NCBI RefSeq assembly: GCF_003258945.1
Contig: NZ_QLIX01000001.1
Span: 434,001 to 498,000 of the forward strand
DNA: 64,000 nt
Source: Roseicella frigidaeris
GTDB lineage: Bacteria; Pseudomonadota; Alphaproteobacteria; Acetobacterales; Acetobacteraceae
Direction of reading: 5' to 3'
The notes beneath the pieces are model-generated. The model was not told the origin of the DNA and ran no database searches. It saw only the letters and a list, made by a program, of their open reading frames with translations. Position numbers and translations under genes: made by a program. How positions within the stretch are numbered: position 1 is the first letter of the stretch; every line of letters starts with the position of its first letter. Below are positions 1 to 8,662 of this stretch, piece after piece.

Positions 1-2
1 TC

Positions 3-977
3 AGCCGCAGCGCCGGCGAGGACTGGCACAAGGCCGGCACCTTCAAGGACCACCTGCTCGGCGTCTGCCGCACCCTGACGCTCTGGGACCAGCCGCGGGA
101 GGTGCGGCTGCTCGGGCTGTTCCACAGCGTCTATTCCAATGAATACGTCGACCTGAAGCTCTTCGACGGCACCGGCAACCGGGCGGAACTGGCCGCGGCG
201 CTCGGCGAGGAGGCGGAGCGGCTGATCCACCTCTTCTGCGTCATGCCGCGCAGCCGCTTCACCGAGCAGTTGCTGGCCGCGGACGCCCTGCCGCTGGAAG
301 GGATGCTGCTGGACCGGCCCGAGGGGCCGCCGCTGCACCTCTCGGGCCGCGACGTCGCGGTCTTCGCCATCGCCACCATCGCCGATATCGCCGAGCAGTG
401 GCATTCCTGGCAGGACGAGGTCTTCGCCGGCTTCCCGGCGGTGCGGCCGCGGCCGATCCGGGAGAACTGGGCCGCCTCGCTCTGGCCGGGGCCGCTGAAG
501 CCGACCGCGACCGCGCTCTCCCTGCTCTCCCGCCTGGCCCGGGTGCTGGAGGACCTGCCCGAGGAGTGGGGCCTGCCGGTGCCGCCGGTCTTCGCGCGCT
601 GCACGGCGGTGCTGGAGCCGGAGGAGGAGATGGCGGCCGTCACCCTCTACTGGCAGGCGGTGACGCGCGGCCTGCCCATGGCCGGGCTCGGCCCGACGCA
701 CCGGGCGCTCTCGGCCTGCATCCGCCACAACCCGCATGTCGGCGAGCCGCGGCTGATGCTGGCGCAGCTCGGCCTGCTGGCCGGGGACTGGGCGATGGCG
801 GAGGCGCATGCCCGGGCCGGGCTCGACCTGCTGCAGGATTGGGGCGTCGCCTGGGACAAGCGCATCGCCTGGTCCGGCTGGGTGGCCTGGGCGCGGATCC
901 TGCTGCAATCGGCCGAGGCGCGGCGCTGGCCGGAAACGCTCGGCGGGCTGAACGGGCTCGGGCTGGTCACTGCCTGA
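3..977 (+). CDS. DUF6817 domain protein, 5' end outside window
   Basis: The reading frame is open to the left edge, so the true start lies outside; the internal GTG at 102 is not a credible start because the conserved part begins before it. The first ~80 visible residues carry the histidine-containing pattern HKAGTFKDHL and GLFHSVY, which I associate with the DUF6817 (HD-like, metal-binding-looking) family. The rest (~200 residues) is helical, with repeat-like segments near the C-terminus (AEAHARAGL) that resemble TPR helices. Function is unknown; no operon partner is visible because an outer membrane protein gene follows after a 136-bp gap. Confidence 0.6.
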   Translation, partial: SRSAGEDWHKAGTFKDHLLGVCRTLTLWDQPREVRLLGLFHSVYSNEYVDLKLFDGTGNRAELAAALGEEAERLIHLFCVMPRSRFTEQLLAADALPLEGMLLDRPEGPPLHLSGRDVAVFAIATIADIAEQWHSWQDEVFAGFPAVRPRPIRENWAASLWPGPLKPTATALSLLSRLARVLEDLPEEWGLPVPPVFARCTAVLEPEEEMAAVTLYWQAVTRGLPMAGLGPTHRALSACIRHNPHVGEPRLMLAQLGLLAGDWAMAEAHARAGLDLLQDWGVAWDKRIAWSGWVAWARILLQSAEARRWPETLGGLNGLGLVTA

Positions 978-1113
978 GCCCCGGCCGGACTGTCACGGCT
1001 TTGCAACAGACAGGGCCATTCGGGTCGAAATCAGAATGAATGGACGGCATCTTCTCGCCGTTCCGTGATAAGAACGTCCGGTGGCCGTGGCGCGGCCAGC
1101 CGGGAGAGGCCCC

Positions 1114-2145
1114 GTGTCGGGATGCAGCAGATGGACGGCGATGGCGGTGGTGGCGCTCGGCGCCGGCACGGCCGCGGCGCAGCCGGTCGAAGGCCTCTAT
1201 CTCGGCGCCGGGATCGCCGCCAATGTCCATGAGAGCGCCGGGCCGCAGGCGATGCGACTGCACGGCCAGACCGGTCCGGCCGGCCTGCTCAGCCTCGGCT
1301 GGGGGTTCGGCAACGGCATCCGGCTGGAGGTCGAGGGCAGCTACCGGGAGAACGGCATCGCCCGGCCCGCCAGCGGCTCGGTCTCGACCTATGGCGGCAT
1401 GGCCAATCTCTACATCGGCACGGAGCGTGCCCTCGGCGGCCAGCCCCTGCAGCCCTATCTCGGCGCCGGGCTCGGCATCGCCTGGACGGAGTTCCGTCAG
1501 GTCGGCGTCGCCGGCACCCCGCTCGGGCCGGGCCGGCGCGTCTTCGACGATGTCGATGGCCGCCTGGCTTTCCAGGGGATCGCCGGCATGGCGCTGCCGA
1601 TCCTGGCCTTGCCCGGCCTCGCCCTGGCCACCGAATACCGTTTCCTCGGCACGGCCGGCGATGCGCGGATCGAGAGCCGGGCCGAGGGGGCCGGCGGCCA
1701 GCTGCCCAGCCAGGGCACGGGCCAGTTCGCCAACCGCAACCACACGCTGCTGATCGGCCTGCGCTACGCCTTCGGCCGGCCGGCGGCCGAAGCGGCCGGG
1801 CCGCAGGAGGCATCGGCCGCGGCCGAGCCGGTGCGGCTCTACCTGGTGCATTTCGACTGGGACCGCAGCGAGCTCAGCGACCGCAGCCGCCGCACCCTGG
1901 CCGAGGCGGCGCGGCAGGGCGGCCCGTATCGCCTCGCCCGCATCGCGGTGCGGGGCAGCGCGGACCGGGCGGCGACGCCGGAGGCGCGGGAGCGCCTGAC
2001 GCGGCAGCGGCTCGAGGCGGTCTGCGCCGAGCTCGAGCGGCTGGGGGTCGGGCGCGAGGAGATCGCGCTCACCGGCCCGGGCGCGACGCAGCCCGCCGCG
2101 GCGCTGGGCACGCCGCGGCGGCGCATCGAGATCCTGCCGCAATAG
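1114..2145 (+). CDS. Outer membrane beta-barrel protein with C-terminal OmpA domain
   Basis: About 343 residues. I start at the GTG at 1114 because a purine-rich ribosome site (gggagagg, 1102-1109) sits just upstream and the resulting N-terminus is a clean signal peptide ending near TAAAQ; the GTG at 1081 would add an unlikely leader. Residues ~20-225 look like an eight-strand OmpA/Opa-type barrel (repeated YLGAGI, YIGTER, YLGAGLGIAW, ending in LIGLRYAFG). The last ~110 residues are an OmpA-like peptidoglycan-binding domain (HFDWDRSELS, RGSAD, RRRIEI), keeping the Asp and Arg expected to hold diaminopimelate. Likely anchors the outer membrane to the cell wall. Confidence 0.85.
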   Translation: MSGCSRWTAMAVVALGAGTAAAQPVEGLYLGAGIAANVHESAGPQAMRLHGQTGPAGLLSLGWGFGNGIRLEVEGSYRENGIARPASGSVSTYGGMANLYIGTERALGGQPLQPYLGAGLGIAWTEFRQVGVAGTPLGPGRRVFDDVDGRLAFQGIAGMALPILALPGLALATEYRFLGTAGDARIESRAEGAGGQLPSQGTGQFANRNHTLLIGLRYAFGRPAAEAAGPQEASAAAEPVRLYLVHFDWDRSELSDRSRRTLAEAARQGGPYRLARIAVRGSADRAATPEARERLTRQRLEAVCAELERLGVGREEIALTGPGATQPAAALGTPRRRIEILPQ

Positions 2146-2326
2146 GTGGGGCATACCGGCGCGGAAGCCCGCGCCGCGCTGCGGCCTGTTGCGGGTCCGG
2201 GACGGGCACTCTTTCCCGCGCGCCCCAGGGGCGGCATGGTGCGGCGATGATGCCGGCCCGGGATGGCCGGCCCCGTGCCGGACGGACCCCAGCCGGTCCG
2301 GCCTGTCGAAACGAGGAAAGCCGTCC

Positions 2327-3319
2327 ATGATCCGCCTGCCGCGCCGTGCCGCGCTGCTCACGCCGCTCGCTCTGCCCTTCCTCGCGCCCGGTGCCGCCCG
2401 GGCGCAGGAATGGCGGCCGAATCAACCCATCCGCATCGTCGTCCCGGCGGCGCCCGGCGGCACCGCCGATATCAGCGCCCGGCTGCTCGCGCCCTATCTG
2501 CAGGCGCATTACGGCCAGAACTGCGTCGTCGAGAACCGCTCGGGCGCCGGCGGCGTGATCGGCACCGCCGAGGTGGTGCGGTCGGCGCCCGACGGGCTGA
2601 CGCTGCTGCTCGGCAATATCGGACCGCAGGCGATCGGCCTCTCGCTCTTCCGCAACCTGCCCTATGGGCGCGACGCGCTGCTGCCGGTCTGCGGCACCGT
2701 GCGCGGGCCGAACGTGCTCGTCGTGCACCCCTCGATCCCGGCCAACACCCTGCCGGAGCTGGTGGCGCATCTGAAGAAGAATCCCGGCAAGCTCAGCTAC
2801 GGCTCGCCCGGCGTCGGGCAGAGCCCGCACCTGACCGGCGTCTGGTTCAACCAGGCGACGGGGACCGAGGCGATCCACGTGCCCTTCCGCGGCGCCGGCC
2901 CGGCGGCCATGGAGCTGGTTGCCGGCAACATCCAGTACATGTGGGACAACCTGACCAGCGGCATCACCCAGATTCGCGCCGGCCGCGTCCGCGCGCTCGC
3001 GGTCAGCAGCGCCGACCGCAACCACCAGCTCCCCGACATCCCGGCGGCGCGGGAGACGATGCCGGAGCTGGCCGGCTTCGACGTCAACACCTGGTTCGGC
3101 ATCTTCCTCCCCGCGGCGACGCCGCGGCCGGTGGCCGAAAGCCTGAACGCCGCCATGAAATCCTGGCACGAGACCGAGGAGGTCAAGGCGCGCTGGCGCG
3201 AGATGGGCGGCGTCTCGCTCTATGGCAGCACCGAGCAATTCGCCGCCTTCGTGAATGCCGAGATCGAGAAATGGGGCACGGTGATCCGCAAGGAGGGTCT
3301 GCAATTGGACGTCGGCTGA
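2327..3319 (+). CDS. Bug/TctC-family periplasmic solute receptor (first of tandem pair)
   Basis: 330 residues. Start chosen at ATG 2327, preceded by cgaggaaag; the frame extends further up but lacks a signal. Tat/Sec-like leader (MIRLPRRAAL...GAARAQ) then the Bug signature: RIVVPAAPGG, VVENRSGAGG and NIGPQAIG. Members bind carboxylates or similar small molecules in the periplasm for tripartite tricarboxylate transporters or for signalling. Its stop codon overlaps the ATG of the next gene (TGATG at 3317-3321), a paralogue with strongly similar sequence, so the two are translationally coupled and probably arose by duplication. No TctA/TctB membrane subunits are adjacent. Ligand unknown. Confidence 0.9.
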   Translation: MIRLPRRAALLTPLALPFLAPGAARAQEWRPNQPIRIVVPAAPGGTADISARLLAPYLQAHYGQNCVVENRSGAGGVIGTAEVVRSAPDGLTLLLGNIGPQAIGLSLFRNLPYGRDALLPVCGTVRGPNVLVVHPSIPANTLPELVAHLKKNPGKLSYGSPGVGQSPHLTGVWFNQATGTEAIHVPFRGAGPAAMELVAGNIQYMWDNLTSGITQIRAGRVRALAVSSADRNHQLPDIPAARETMPELAGFDVNTWFGIFLPAATPRPVAESLNAAMKSWHETEEVKARWREMGGVSLYGSTEQFAAFVNAEIEKWGTVIRKEGLQLDVG

Positions 3320-4293
3320 TGCGCCGGCGCCTCGCGCTCGCCGCGCCCGCCCTGCTGCTCGTCGGCCCGGCGCGCGGGCAGGGCTGGCGGCCGGCGCAGC
3401 AGGTGCGCATCATCGTGCCGGCGGCGGCGGGCGGCACCACGGACATCATGGGGCGGCTCTGCGCCCAGCACCTGCAGGCGCGCTGGGGCCTGCCGGTGGT
3501 GGTGGAGAACCGCGCCGGCGCCGGCGGCACCATCGGCACGCTCGAGGCGGTGCGGGCGCGGCCGGACGGCACCACCCTGCTCTCGGGCAATATCGGGCCG
3601 CAGGCCATCGCCTATTCGCTGTTCCGCGACCTGCCCTACAGGCCCGAGCAATTGCTGCCGGTCGCCGGGCAGATCCGCGGGCCGAACGTGCTGGTGGTGA
3701 ACGCCGCGACGCCGGTGCGCAGCATGGCCGAATTCGCCGCCTGGCTGCGGGCCGAGCCGGGCCGGGTCAGCTACGGCTCCACCGGCGTCGGGCAATCGAC
3801 GCATCTGACGCCGGTCTGGCTGCTGCAACTGCTGAAGGCGCAGGCGATCCACGTGCCCTTCCGCGGCTCGGCGCCGGCGCAGACCGAGCTGCTGGCTGGC
3901 AATCTCGGCTTCCTGGTCGACAACCTCACCGGCGTGATCGAGCATATCCGCAGCGGCCGGGTGCGGGCCCTCGCGGTGACCAGCGCCGAGCGCAATGCCG
4001 AGCTGCCGGAGGTGCCCGCGCTGCGCGAGACCCTGCCCGAGCTCGCCCGGTTCGAGGTGAACACCTGGTTCGGCCTGTTCGCGCCGGCCGGCCTGCCGCC
4101 CGAGGTGGTGCAGGCGGTGAACGGCGAGATCAACGCCATGCTCGACCAGCCGGGGATGCGGCAGCGCTTCGCCCAGCTCGGCGGCGTGCCGCTGCGCCTC
4201 TCGCCGGAGGGCTTCGCCGACTGGGTCCGCGCCGAGACGGAGAAATGGCGCGGCGTGATCCGCACCGAGGGGCTGCAACTCGATCTCGGATGA
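3319..4293 (+). CDS. Bug/TctC-family periplasmic solute receptor (second of tandem pair)
   Basis: 324 residues, beginning at the ATG overlapping the preceding stop. Short signal peptide (MRRRLALAAPALLLVGPARGQ), then RIIVPAAAGG, VVENRAGAGG and an NIGPQAIAYSLFRDLPY block nearly identical to its upstream paralogue. Conserved C-terminal half includes HVPFRGSAP and VNTWFGLFAP. As with the other four receptors in this window there is no permease gene beside it. The pair may recognise related ligands, or one copy may have drifted to a new ligand; sequence alone does not say which. Confidence 0.9.
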   Translation: MRRRLALAAPALLLVGPARGQGWRPAQQVRIIVPAAAGGTTDIMGRLCAQHLQARWGLPVVVENRAGAGGTIGTLEAVRARPDGTTLLSGNIGPQAIAYSLFRDLPYRPEQLLPVAGQIRGPNVLVVNAATPVRSMAEFAAWLRAEPGRVSYGSTGVGQSTHLTPVWLLQLLKAQAIHVPFRGSAPAQTELLAGNLGFLVDNLTGVIEHIRSGRVRALAVTSAERNAELPEVPALRETLPELARFEVNTWFGLFAPAGLPPEVVQAVNGEINAMLDQPGMRQRFAQLGGVPLRLSPEGFADWVRAETEKWRGVIRTEGLQLDLG

Positions 4294-4371
4294 CCACGCC
4301 ATGCGCTTCCCATCGTCGTCCCGGCGCCCGGCATTGACGGCCCGTCGGGCACGCCGCAGCTTGCCGGCCAG

Positions 4372-5286
4372 ATGATCCTCTCGCCTCTCTGGCTGCCGGT
4401 GACCCTGGCCGCCGCGCTGTTCCAGACCTGGCGCACGGCCATGCAGCAGAAGCTGCGCGGCCAGCTTTCGGTGAATGCGGCGGCGGTGGTGCGCTACCTC
4501 TACGGCGTGCCGGTCGGCGCCCTGTTGCTGCTGCTCTATCTCGCCGCCTTCGGCGGCGCGCTGCCCCCTCTCGGCGGCACCTTCCTGCTGCTCGCCGCCG
4601 CCGGCGGGCTGGGCCAGATCCTCGGCACCAACCTGCTGATCATGTCCTTCGGCTTCCGCGGCTTCGCGGTCGGCACGGCCTATGCGAAGACCGAGGCGGT
4701 GCAGGGCGCGATCCTGGCCCTGCTGCTGCTCGGCGAGCGCATCTCGCCGCTGGCCTGGTGCGGCATCGCGGTCGGCGTCGCCGGGGTGCTGTGGCTGTCG
4801 CTGGCCGGCAAGGGCCGCAGCCTCGGCGAGGTGCTGCGCGCGACGGTGCAGCCGGCGGCGCTCTGCGGCCTCTCCTCCGGCTTCTTCTTCGCCCTCACCA
4901 GCGTCCTCATCAAGGCGGCGAACCTGGCTCTCCCGGGCGAGGACCCGATCCTGCGCGCGCTGGTGACGCTGGTGACGGCGAACATCCTGCAGACCGTCAT
5001 GCAGGGCGGCTGGCTGCTGGCGCGCGAGCCGGACCAGGCGCGCGCCGTCTTCGCCACCTGGCGCAGCAGCGCCCAGGTCGGCGCGCTCTCCGCCTGCGGC
5101 TCGGCCTGCTGGTTCACCGCCTTCGCGTTGGCGCCGGTGGCGATGGTGCGGGCGGTCGGGCAGGTGGAGATCATCTTCACGCTGCTCTTCGGCCGCTTCT
5201 ATCTGAAGGAGAGGCCGGCGGCGGCCGAGATCCTCGGGGTCTGCGTGGTGATGCTCGGCGTCGTCCTGGTGCTGGTCGGGCGGTAG
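4372..5286 (+). CDS. EamA/DMT-superfamily transporter
   Basis: 304 residues, about ten hydrophobic segments arranged as two repeats of five, the EamA (drug/metabolite transporter) pattern. The C-terminal half shows the usual VGQVEIIFTLLFGRFYLKERP stretch just before the last membrane helix (the conserved 'E...' helix end of the second EamA repeat). Inner membrane permease, probably exporting an amino acid, sugar or drug-like metabolite; substrate not predictable. It follows the tandem receptors after 78 bp, on the same strand, but no functional tie is evident. Confidence 0.8.
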   Translation: MILSPLWLPVTLAAALFQTWRTAMQQKLRGQLSVNAAAVVRYLYGVPVGALLLLLYLAAFGGALPPLGGTFLLLAAAGGLGQILGTNLLIMSFGFRGFAVGTAYAKTEAVQGAILALLLLGERISPLAWCGIAVGVAGVLWLSLAGKGRSLGEVLRATVQPAALCGLSSGFFFALTSVLIKAANLALPGEDPILRALVTLVTANILQTVMQGGWLLAREPDQARAVFATWRSSAQVGALSACGSACWFTAFALAPVAMVRAVGQVEIIFTLLFGRFYLKERPAAAEILGVCVVMLGVVLVLVGR

Positions 5287-5481
5287 CGCCCCGGCCGTCG
5301 CATGCCATGCAAGGCGCCGCGGCCTGCCCGGGCCACGGGCGGCCGGTATTGCCGGCACGTGTCGCAGCCTGACGCATCCTTCATCGTCCCGCCGCGTCCC
5401 CGCCAGACCGGAGCGCGCATGGATGGGGCTGCGGCATGGCCGGCAGGCCCTGGCCGCCGCACCATCGAGGAGGAGTGACCC

Positions 5482-5979
5482 ATGCGCTTCCCGAGCCCGA
5501 TTCTCGCCGCTGTCCTGGCGCTCGCCGCCGGCCCCGCCCTCGCTGACGACAGCGCCGTCCCGGGCCTGGGACGGACGGGCGCGCAATGGCAGCGTCCCGT
5601 GGCCGAGAATCCCGAGATGAAGCCCTTCCTGCAGGCGGCGCCGGCCCAGGCCGCGGTGCCGGCGCAGACGGTGGCCGCGCCCGCGGCCCCGCCGGCCGGC
5701 CCGGCGCCGGGCGATACGCGGCATGCCGCGTTGCAGGACGTGGATCGGTTGCTCCGCCAGGCGGAAGGCGAGATGGCGGCGCGCAACCGGCAACAGGCCG
5801 GCGAGGAGCTGGAGCAGGCCCGCCTGGCGCTGCGGAATGCCGAAGCGGCGGGCGATGCCATGCCGGCCTCGGCGATGCAGCGCCTCCTGCTCGCGCAGCA
5901 CGACCTGCGCAGCGGCCAGTACCAGGCCGCCATGCGGGCGACCGCCGGGGCCGAGCGCATCATCGAGGCCGCGGAATAG
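5482..5979 (+). CDS. Secreted helical protein of unknown function
   Basis: 165 residues. ATG 5482 follows a strong ribosome site (gaggaggag, 5467-5475). A Sec signal peptide (MRFPSPILAAVLALAAGPALA) is followed by a low-complexity Ala/Pro linker (~residues 50-72) and a helical C-terminal half rich in Gln, Glu and Ala (DVDRLLRQAEGEMAARNRQ) that resembles a single TPR-like or coiled hairpin. I do not recognise a family. Periplasmic location is likely. Its downstream neighbour is on the opposite strand, so it appears monocistronic. Confidence 0.65.
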   Translation: MRFPSPILAAVLALAAGPALADDSAVPGLGRTGAQWQRPVAENPEMKPFLQAAPAQAAVPAQTVAAPAAPPAGPAPGDTRHAALQDVDRLLRQAEGEMAARNRQQAGEELEQARLALRNAEAAGDAMPASAMQRLLLAQHDLRSGQYQAAMRATAGAERIIEAAE

Positions 5980-6006
5980 GCGCCGGACAAGGCCGGCGCC
6001 GCGGCG

Positions 6007-6432
6007 TCAGCCGGGCGGCGGATCGACCGGGCGCGGCTGGCCGGCCTCGTCCAGCGCGACATAGGTGATGTCGGCCGAGGTCACCTTGATCCGCTCGCCC
6101 TGGCCGTGGCGCAGCACCCAGGCCTCGACATGCAGGGTGAGCGAGGTGCGGCCGATGCACTTGAGGTCGCAATAGCAGCAGACGACATCGCCGACCTTCA
6201 CCGGCTTGAGGAAGGTCATGTCGGTGGCCGTGACGGTGACCACGCGGCCGGCGGCCCGCGCCGAGGCGGAAAGGCCGCCGGCGATGTCCATCTGCGCCAT
6301 GATCCAGCCGCCGAAGATATCCCCGGCGGGGTTGGTGTCGGCCGGCATGGCGAGGGTGCGGATGGCGAGCTCGCCGCGCGGGCCCGCCTCCCCGGCGCCG
6401 TCTGGCGCCTGGCCACCGGCCGCCCCGCTCAT
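6007..6432 (-). CDS. Acyl-CoA thioesterase (hotdog fold, YciA/BFIT type)
   Basis: 141 residues. Typical single-hotdog acyl-CoA thioesterase: PADTNPAGDIFGGWIMAQMD near residue 30 carries the helix and the catalytic-region Asn/Asp, followed by VTVTATDMTFLKPVKVGD. Expected to hydrolyse acyl-CoAs to free acids and CoA in the cytoplasm. The start codon (6430-6432) overlaps the stop of the upstream hydrolase gene in an ATGA, so both are translated from one message. The pairing with 3-hydroxyisobutyryl-CoA hydrolase suggests a role in branched-chain or short-chain acyl-CoA turnover (inference). Confidence 0.85.
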   Translation of the reverse strand: MSGAAGGQAPDGAGEAGPRGELAIRTLAMPADTNPAGDIFGGWIMAQMDIAGGLSASARAAGRVVTVTATDMTFLKPVKVGDVVCCYCDLKCIGRTSLTLHVEAWVLRHGQGERIKVTSADITYVALDEAGQPRPVDPPPG

Positions 6433-7448
6433 CCGGCGAAGAGGGCGCGGATGGCGGCCGGATCCACCGCCTCGACCCTGGCCGGCGACCAGCTCGGCTT
6501 GCCGTCCTTGTCGACCAGCACGCTGCGCACGCCCTCGCGGAAATCCGGGTGCCGGTTCACCACGCTGCGGGTCAGCGCCAGCTCCATCTCCAGGCATTCG
6601 TCGAGCGAGGCGCCGGCGCCGCGGCGGATCAGCTCGAGCGAAACGCAGAGCGAGGTCGGCGACATCCGGCGCAGGATCGCCACCTGCTCGCGCGCCCAAT
6701 CGGTGTCCTCGGCCTCCAGCGTGGCGAGGATCGCCGGGATGCTGTCGCGGCCGAAGCAGCGGTCGATGGCGGCGCGGTGCGGCGCGAAGCCGGGCGCCGG
6801 CGCCGCCTCGGCGAAGCGCTCGACCACCGCGGCATCGCCGCCGAGCAGCGCCTCGCGCAGCGCCGGCAGCTTTGCCTTGGGCACGTAATGCGTGGCGAGG
6901 CCAGCATGCACCGCATCGGCGCCGCGCAGCCGCGCGCCGGTCAAGGCCAGCCAGGTGCCGACCGCGCCCGGCAGGCGCGGCAGGATGTAGGAGGTGCCGA
7001 CATCGGGGAAGAGGGCGATCGCCGTCTCCGGCATGGCGAGCAGCGCGCTCTCGCTGACGACGATCGGCTTGCCATGCACCGAGACGCCGATGCCGCCGCC
7101 CATGCAGACGCCGTCGATCAGCGACACCCAGGGCTTGCCGAAGGTGGCGATGCCGCGGTTCACGGCATATTCCTCGGCGAAGAAGGCCTCGATCGCCGCG
7201 CTGTCGCCGTCGATGGCGAGCTGGCGGATGCGGCGGACATCGCCGCCCGCGCAGAAGGCCTTGCCGCCGGCGCCTTCGAGCACCACCAGCCGCACCGCCG
7301 CATCCCCCTTCCAGGCATCGATGGCGGCCTGGAAGCCGCGGATCATCTCGAGGTCGAGGGCGTTGAGGGTCTTCGGCCGGTTCATCAGCAAGGTGCCTGC
7401 GGCGCCCTCGCGGCGGGCCAGGATGGTCGGCTCGGTGGTGTCGCTCAC
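6429..7448 (-). CDS. 3-hydroxyisobutyryl-CoA hydrolase (enoyl-CoA hydratase family)
   Basis: 339 residues from a GTG start at 7446-7448, selected because an aaggag ribosome site lies just upstream on this strand; longer frames upstream have no signal. Crotonase-fold protein: FCAGGDVRRI forms the oxyanion-hole segment, and MPETAIALFPDVG is the variant that distinguishes 3-hydroxyisobutyryl-CoA hydrolases (length ~340-360) from true enoyl-CoA hydratases (~260). Known role: releasing 3-hydroxyisobutyrate from its CoA ester in valine catabolism. First gene of a two-gene operon with the thioesterase. Confidence 0.87.
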   Translation of the reverse strand: MSDTTEPTILARREGAAGTLLMNRPKTLNALDLEMIRGFQAAIDAWKGDAAVRLVVLEGAGGKAFCAGGDVRRIRQLAIDGDSAAIEAFFAEEYAVNRGIATFGKPWVSLIDGVCMGGGIGVSVHGKPIVVSESALLAMPETAIALFPDVGTSYILPRLPGAVGTWLALTGARLRGADAVHAGLATHYVPKAKLPALREALLGGDAAVVERFAEAAPAPGFAPHRAAIDRCFGRDSIPAILATLEAEDTDWAREQVAILRRMSPTSLCVSLELIRRGAGASLDECLEMELALTRSVVNRHPDFREGVRSVLVDKDGKPSWSPARVEAVDPAAIRALFAG

Positions 7449-7737
7449 GCGGCGCTCCTTGGATGTCGTCCCGCGACATCGCCGGCGGCGGAGCATGGCT
7501 AGGACCGGAGAGGCCTCCGCCGCGGCGCGTCGTATATCGGGCGCAGCCGGGCCTCCGGCACTCATGCCCGCCCGCTCACGCCCGTTCGGCGCCTGCTCTA
7601 GCCCCTTGCCACCGGACCAGCAACCGACCTCGCCGGGCGCGCCCGCCCGGCGAACTTCCGTCCTGGCCTCCGGCCCGCCCGAGGGATGGGACGTCCCACC
7701 CGCGGCGCGGACCAATGAGGCCTTTCGGGCGAGGGCG

Positions 7738-8172
7738 CTACCGGCGGGAGAACAGCCCGACCGCGATGGCGGTCAGCACCGCGCCCACTAGGCCCTTCTT
7801 CGCCGACTGGCTGCGCAGCAGGGGCAGCACCATGGCGGCGCGCGCCGTGGTGTCGCCGACCTGCCGCAGGGCGTCGTCACGCACCCGCTGCGCCTCGAGG
7901 GCAACCGGATCCTCGGCATGCCGCGCCGCGAGCCAGCCGAGGATGGCGGCGAGCACGAGATCGACGCCGCCGATGATCAGCGCGGCGGTGGCGCCGTCCC
8001 GGCCCCGCGCCAGCCAGATCAGCGCCGCGACATGCAGCATGATCACCAGCATCAGCGCGAAGACGGCCGCAGCCGCGCCGAGGCCGGCCTGGATGGCGTA
8101 GCCGCGGCCGGTCCGCTTCCAGCGCAACGCCTCCGCCTGGGCTGCCAGGCGGAGCAATTGAAACATGCGCAT
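7738..8172 (-). CDS. Small membrane protein, phage-holin-like (Holin-X/DUF1469 type)
   Basis: 144 residues with two hydrophobic helices around residues 30-57 and 62-85, a charged helical tail and a final hydrophobic patch (GLVGAVLTAIAVGLF). This layout matches the 'phage holin family' proteins that are widespread in bacterial chromosomes and usually sit beside DUF883/YqjD proteins, as here. Despite the name there are no phage genes nearby. ATG 8170-8172 is preceded by gggaggc. Likely inner membrane, general envelope role; function not established. Confidence 0.65.
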   Translation of the reverse strand: MRMFQLLRLAAQAEALRWKRTGRGYAIQAGLGAAAAVFALMLVIMLHVAALIWLARGRDGATAALIIGGVDLVLAAILGWLAARHAEDPVALEAQRVRDDALRQVGDTTARAAMVLPLLRSQSAKKGLVGAVLTAIAVGLFSRR

Positions 8173-8190
8173 CCCCGGCCGCCTCCCGGG

Positions 8191-8538
8191 TCAGTGACGA
8201 TCGCGCGGATAGACGTAGGTGTTGCCGCCCATCAGCCGGCCGATCAGGTAGCCCGCGGCGGCGGCGATCGCCACCGCCGTCAGCGGCCGCTCCCGCACCG
8301 TCTCCGAGATCGCGTCCGCCTGGTCCTCGATGGTCTCGCGGGCGCGGTTGGCATAGCCCTGCACCTGGTCGGCGGCGCCGGCGAGCGCCGGGGTGACGCG
8401 GTCCTGCATCAGCCGCTCCACCTGCGCGCGCAGCTTCGCCAGCTCCTCCTTCGCGTCGTCGTTGACGCGCTGCGCGGAGGCCTGCGCCTGGTCCTTCAGG
8501 TTGCGGGCGTCGTTGGAGAAATCGTTCGCGGCGCTCAT
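8191..8538 (-). CDS. DUF883 (YqjD/ElaB-like) membrane-anchored protein
   Basis: 115 residues. The N-terminal ~75 residues are a charged amphipathic helix (NDFSNDARNLKDQAQASAQR), followed by the hallmark RERPLTAVAIAAAAGYLIGRL C-terminal transmembrane anchor of DUF883. E. coli YqjD and ElaB of this family are stress-induced and associate with stationary-phase ribosomes. Located 18 bp upstream of the holin-like gene on the same strand, so the two form a small envelope operon. Start ATG 8536-8538 follows a ggagc-containing purine tract. Confidence 0.85.
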   Translation of the reverse strand: MSAANDFSNDARNLKDQAQASAQRVNDDAKEELAKLRAQVERLMQDRVTPALAGAADQVQGYANRARETIEDQADAISETVRERPLTAVAIAAAAGYLIGRLMGGNTYVYPRDRH

Positions 8539-8662
8539 GGCATGCTCCTTCCGCAGGGGTAACTTGGCGACGGAACGCCGCCGCGACGCAACTGGTTCCG
8601 CCTTGTGTCGACCCGCCGCCGAAGGGTGTAAAGCCCCCGTCGCAAGGGGGCTGGGGACTCGC

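Noticed and set aside
3220-5901. 893-residue frame on the minus strand
   Set aside because: Runs antisense through the receptor, EamA and secreted-protein genes; no domain, biased composition.
7561-7600. cgcccgttcggcgc as a third copy of the 21-bp repeat
   Set aside because: Only a partial match to the reverse complement with a missing base; likely chance in GC-rich sequence.
7449-7737. Gap of 289 bp searched for RNA genes
   Set aside because: No cloverleaf, no tRNA T-loop consensus and no clear promoter; treated as ordinary intergenic DNA.
7738-8538. Holin-like gene as evidence of a prophage
   Set aside because: No capsid, tail, integrase or lysis genes nearby; holin-like plus DUF883 pairs are common chromosomal genes.
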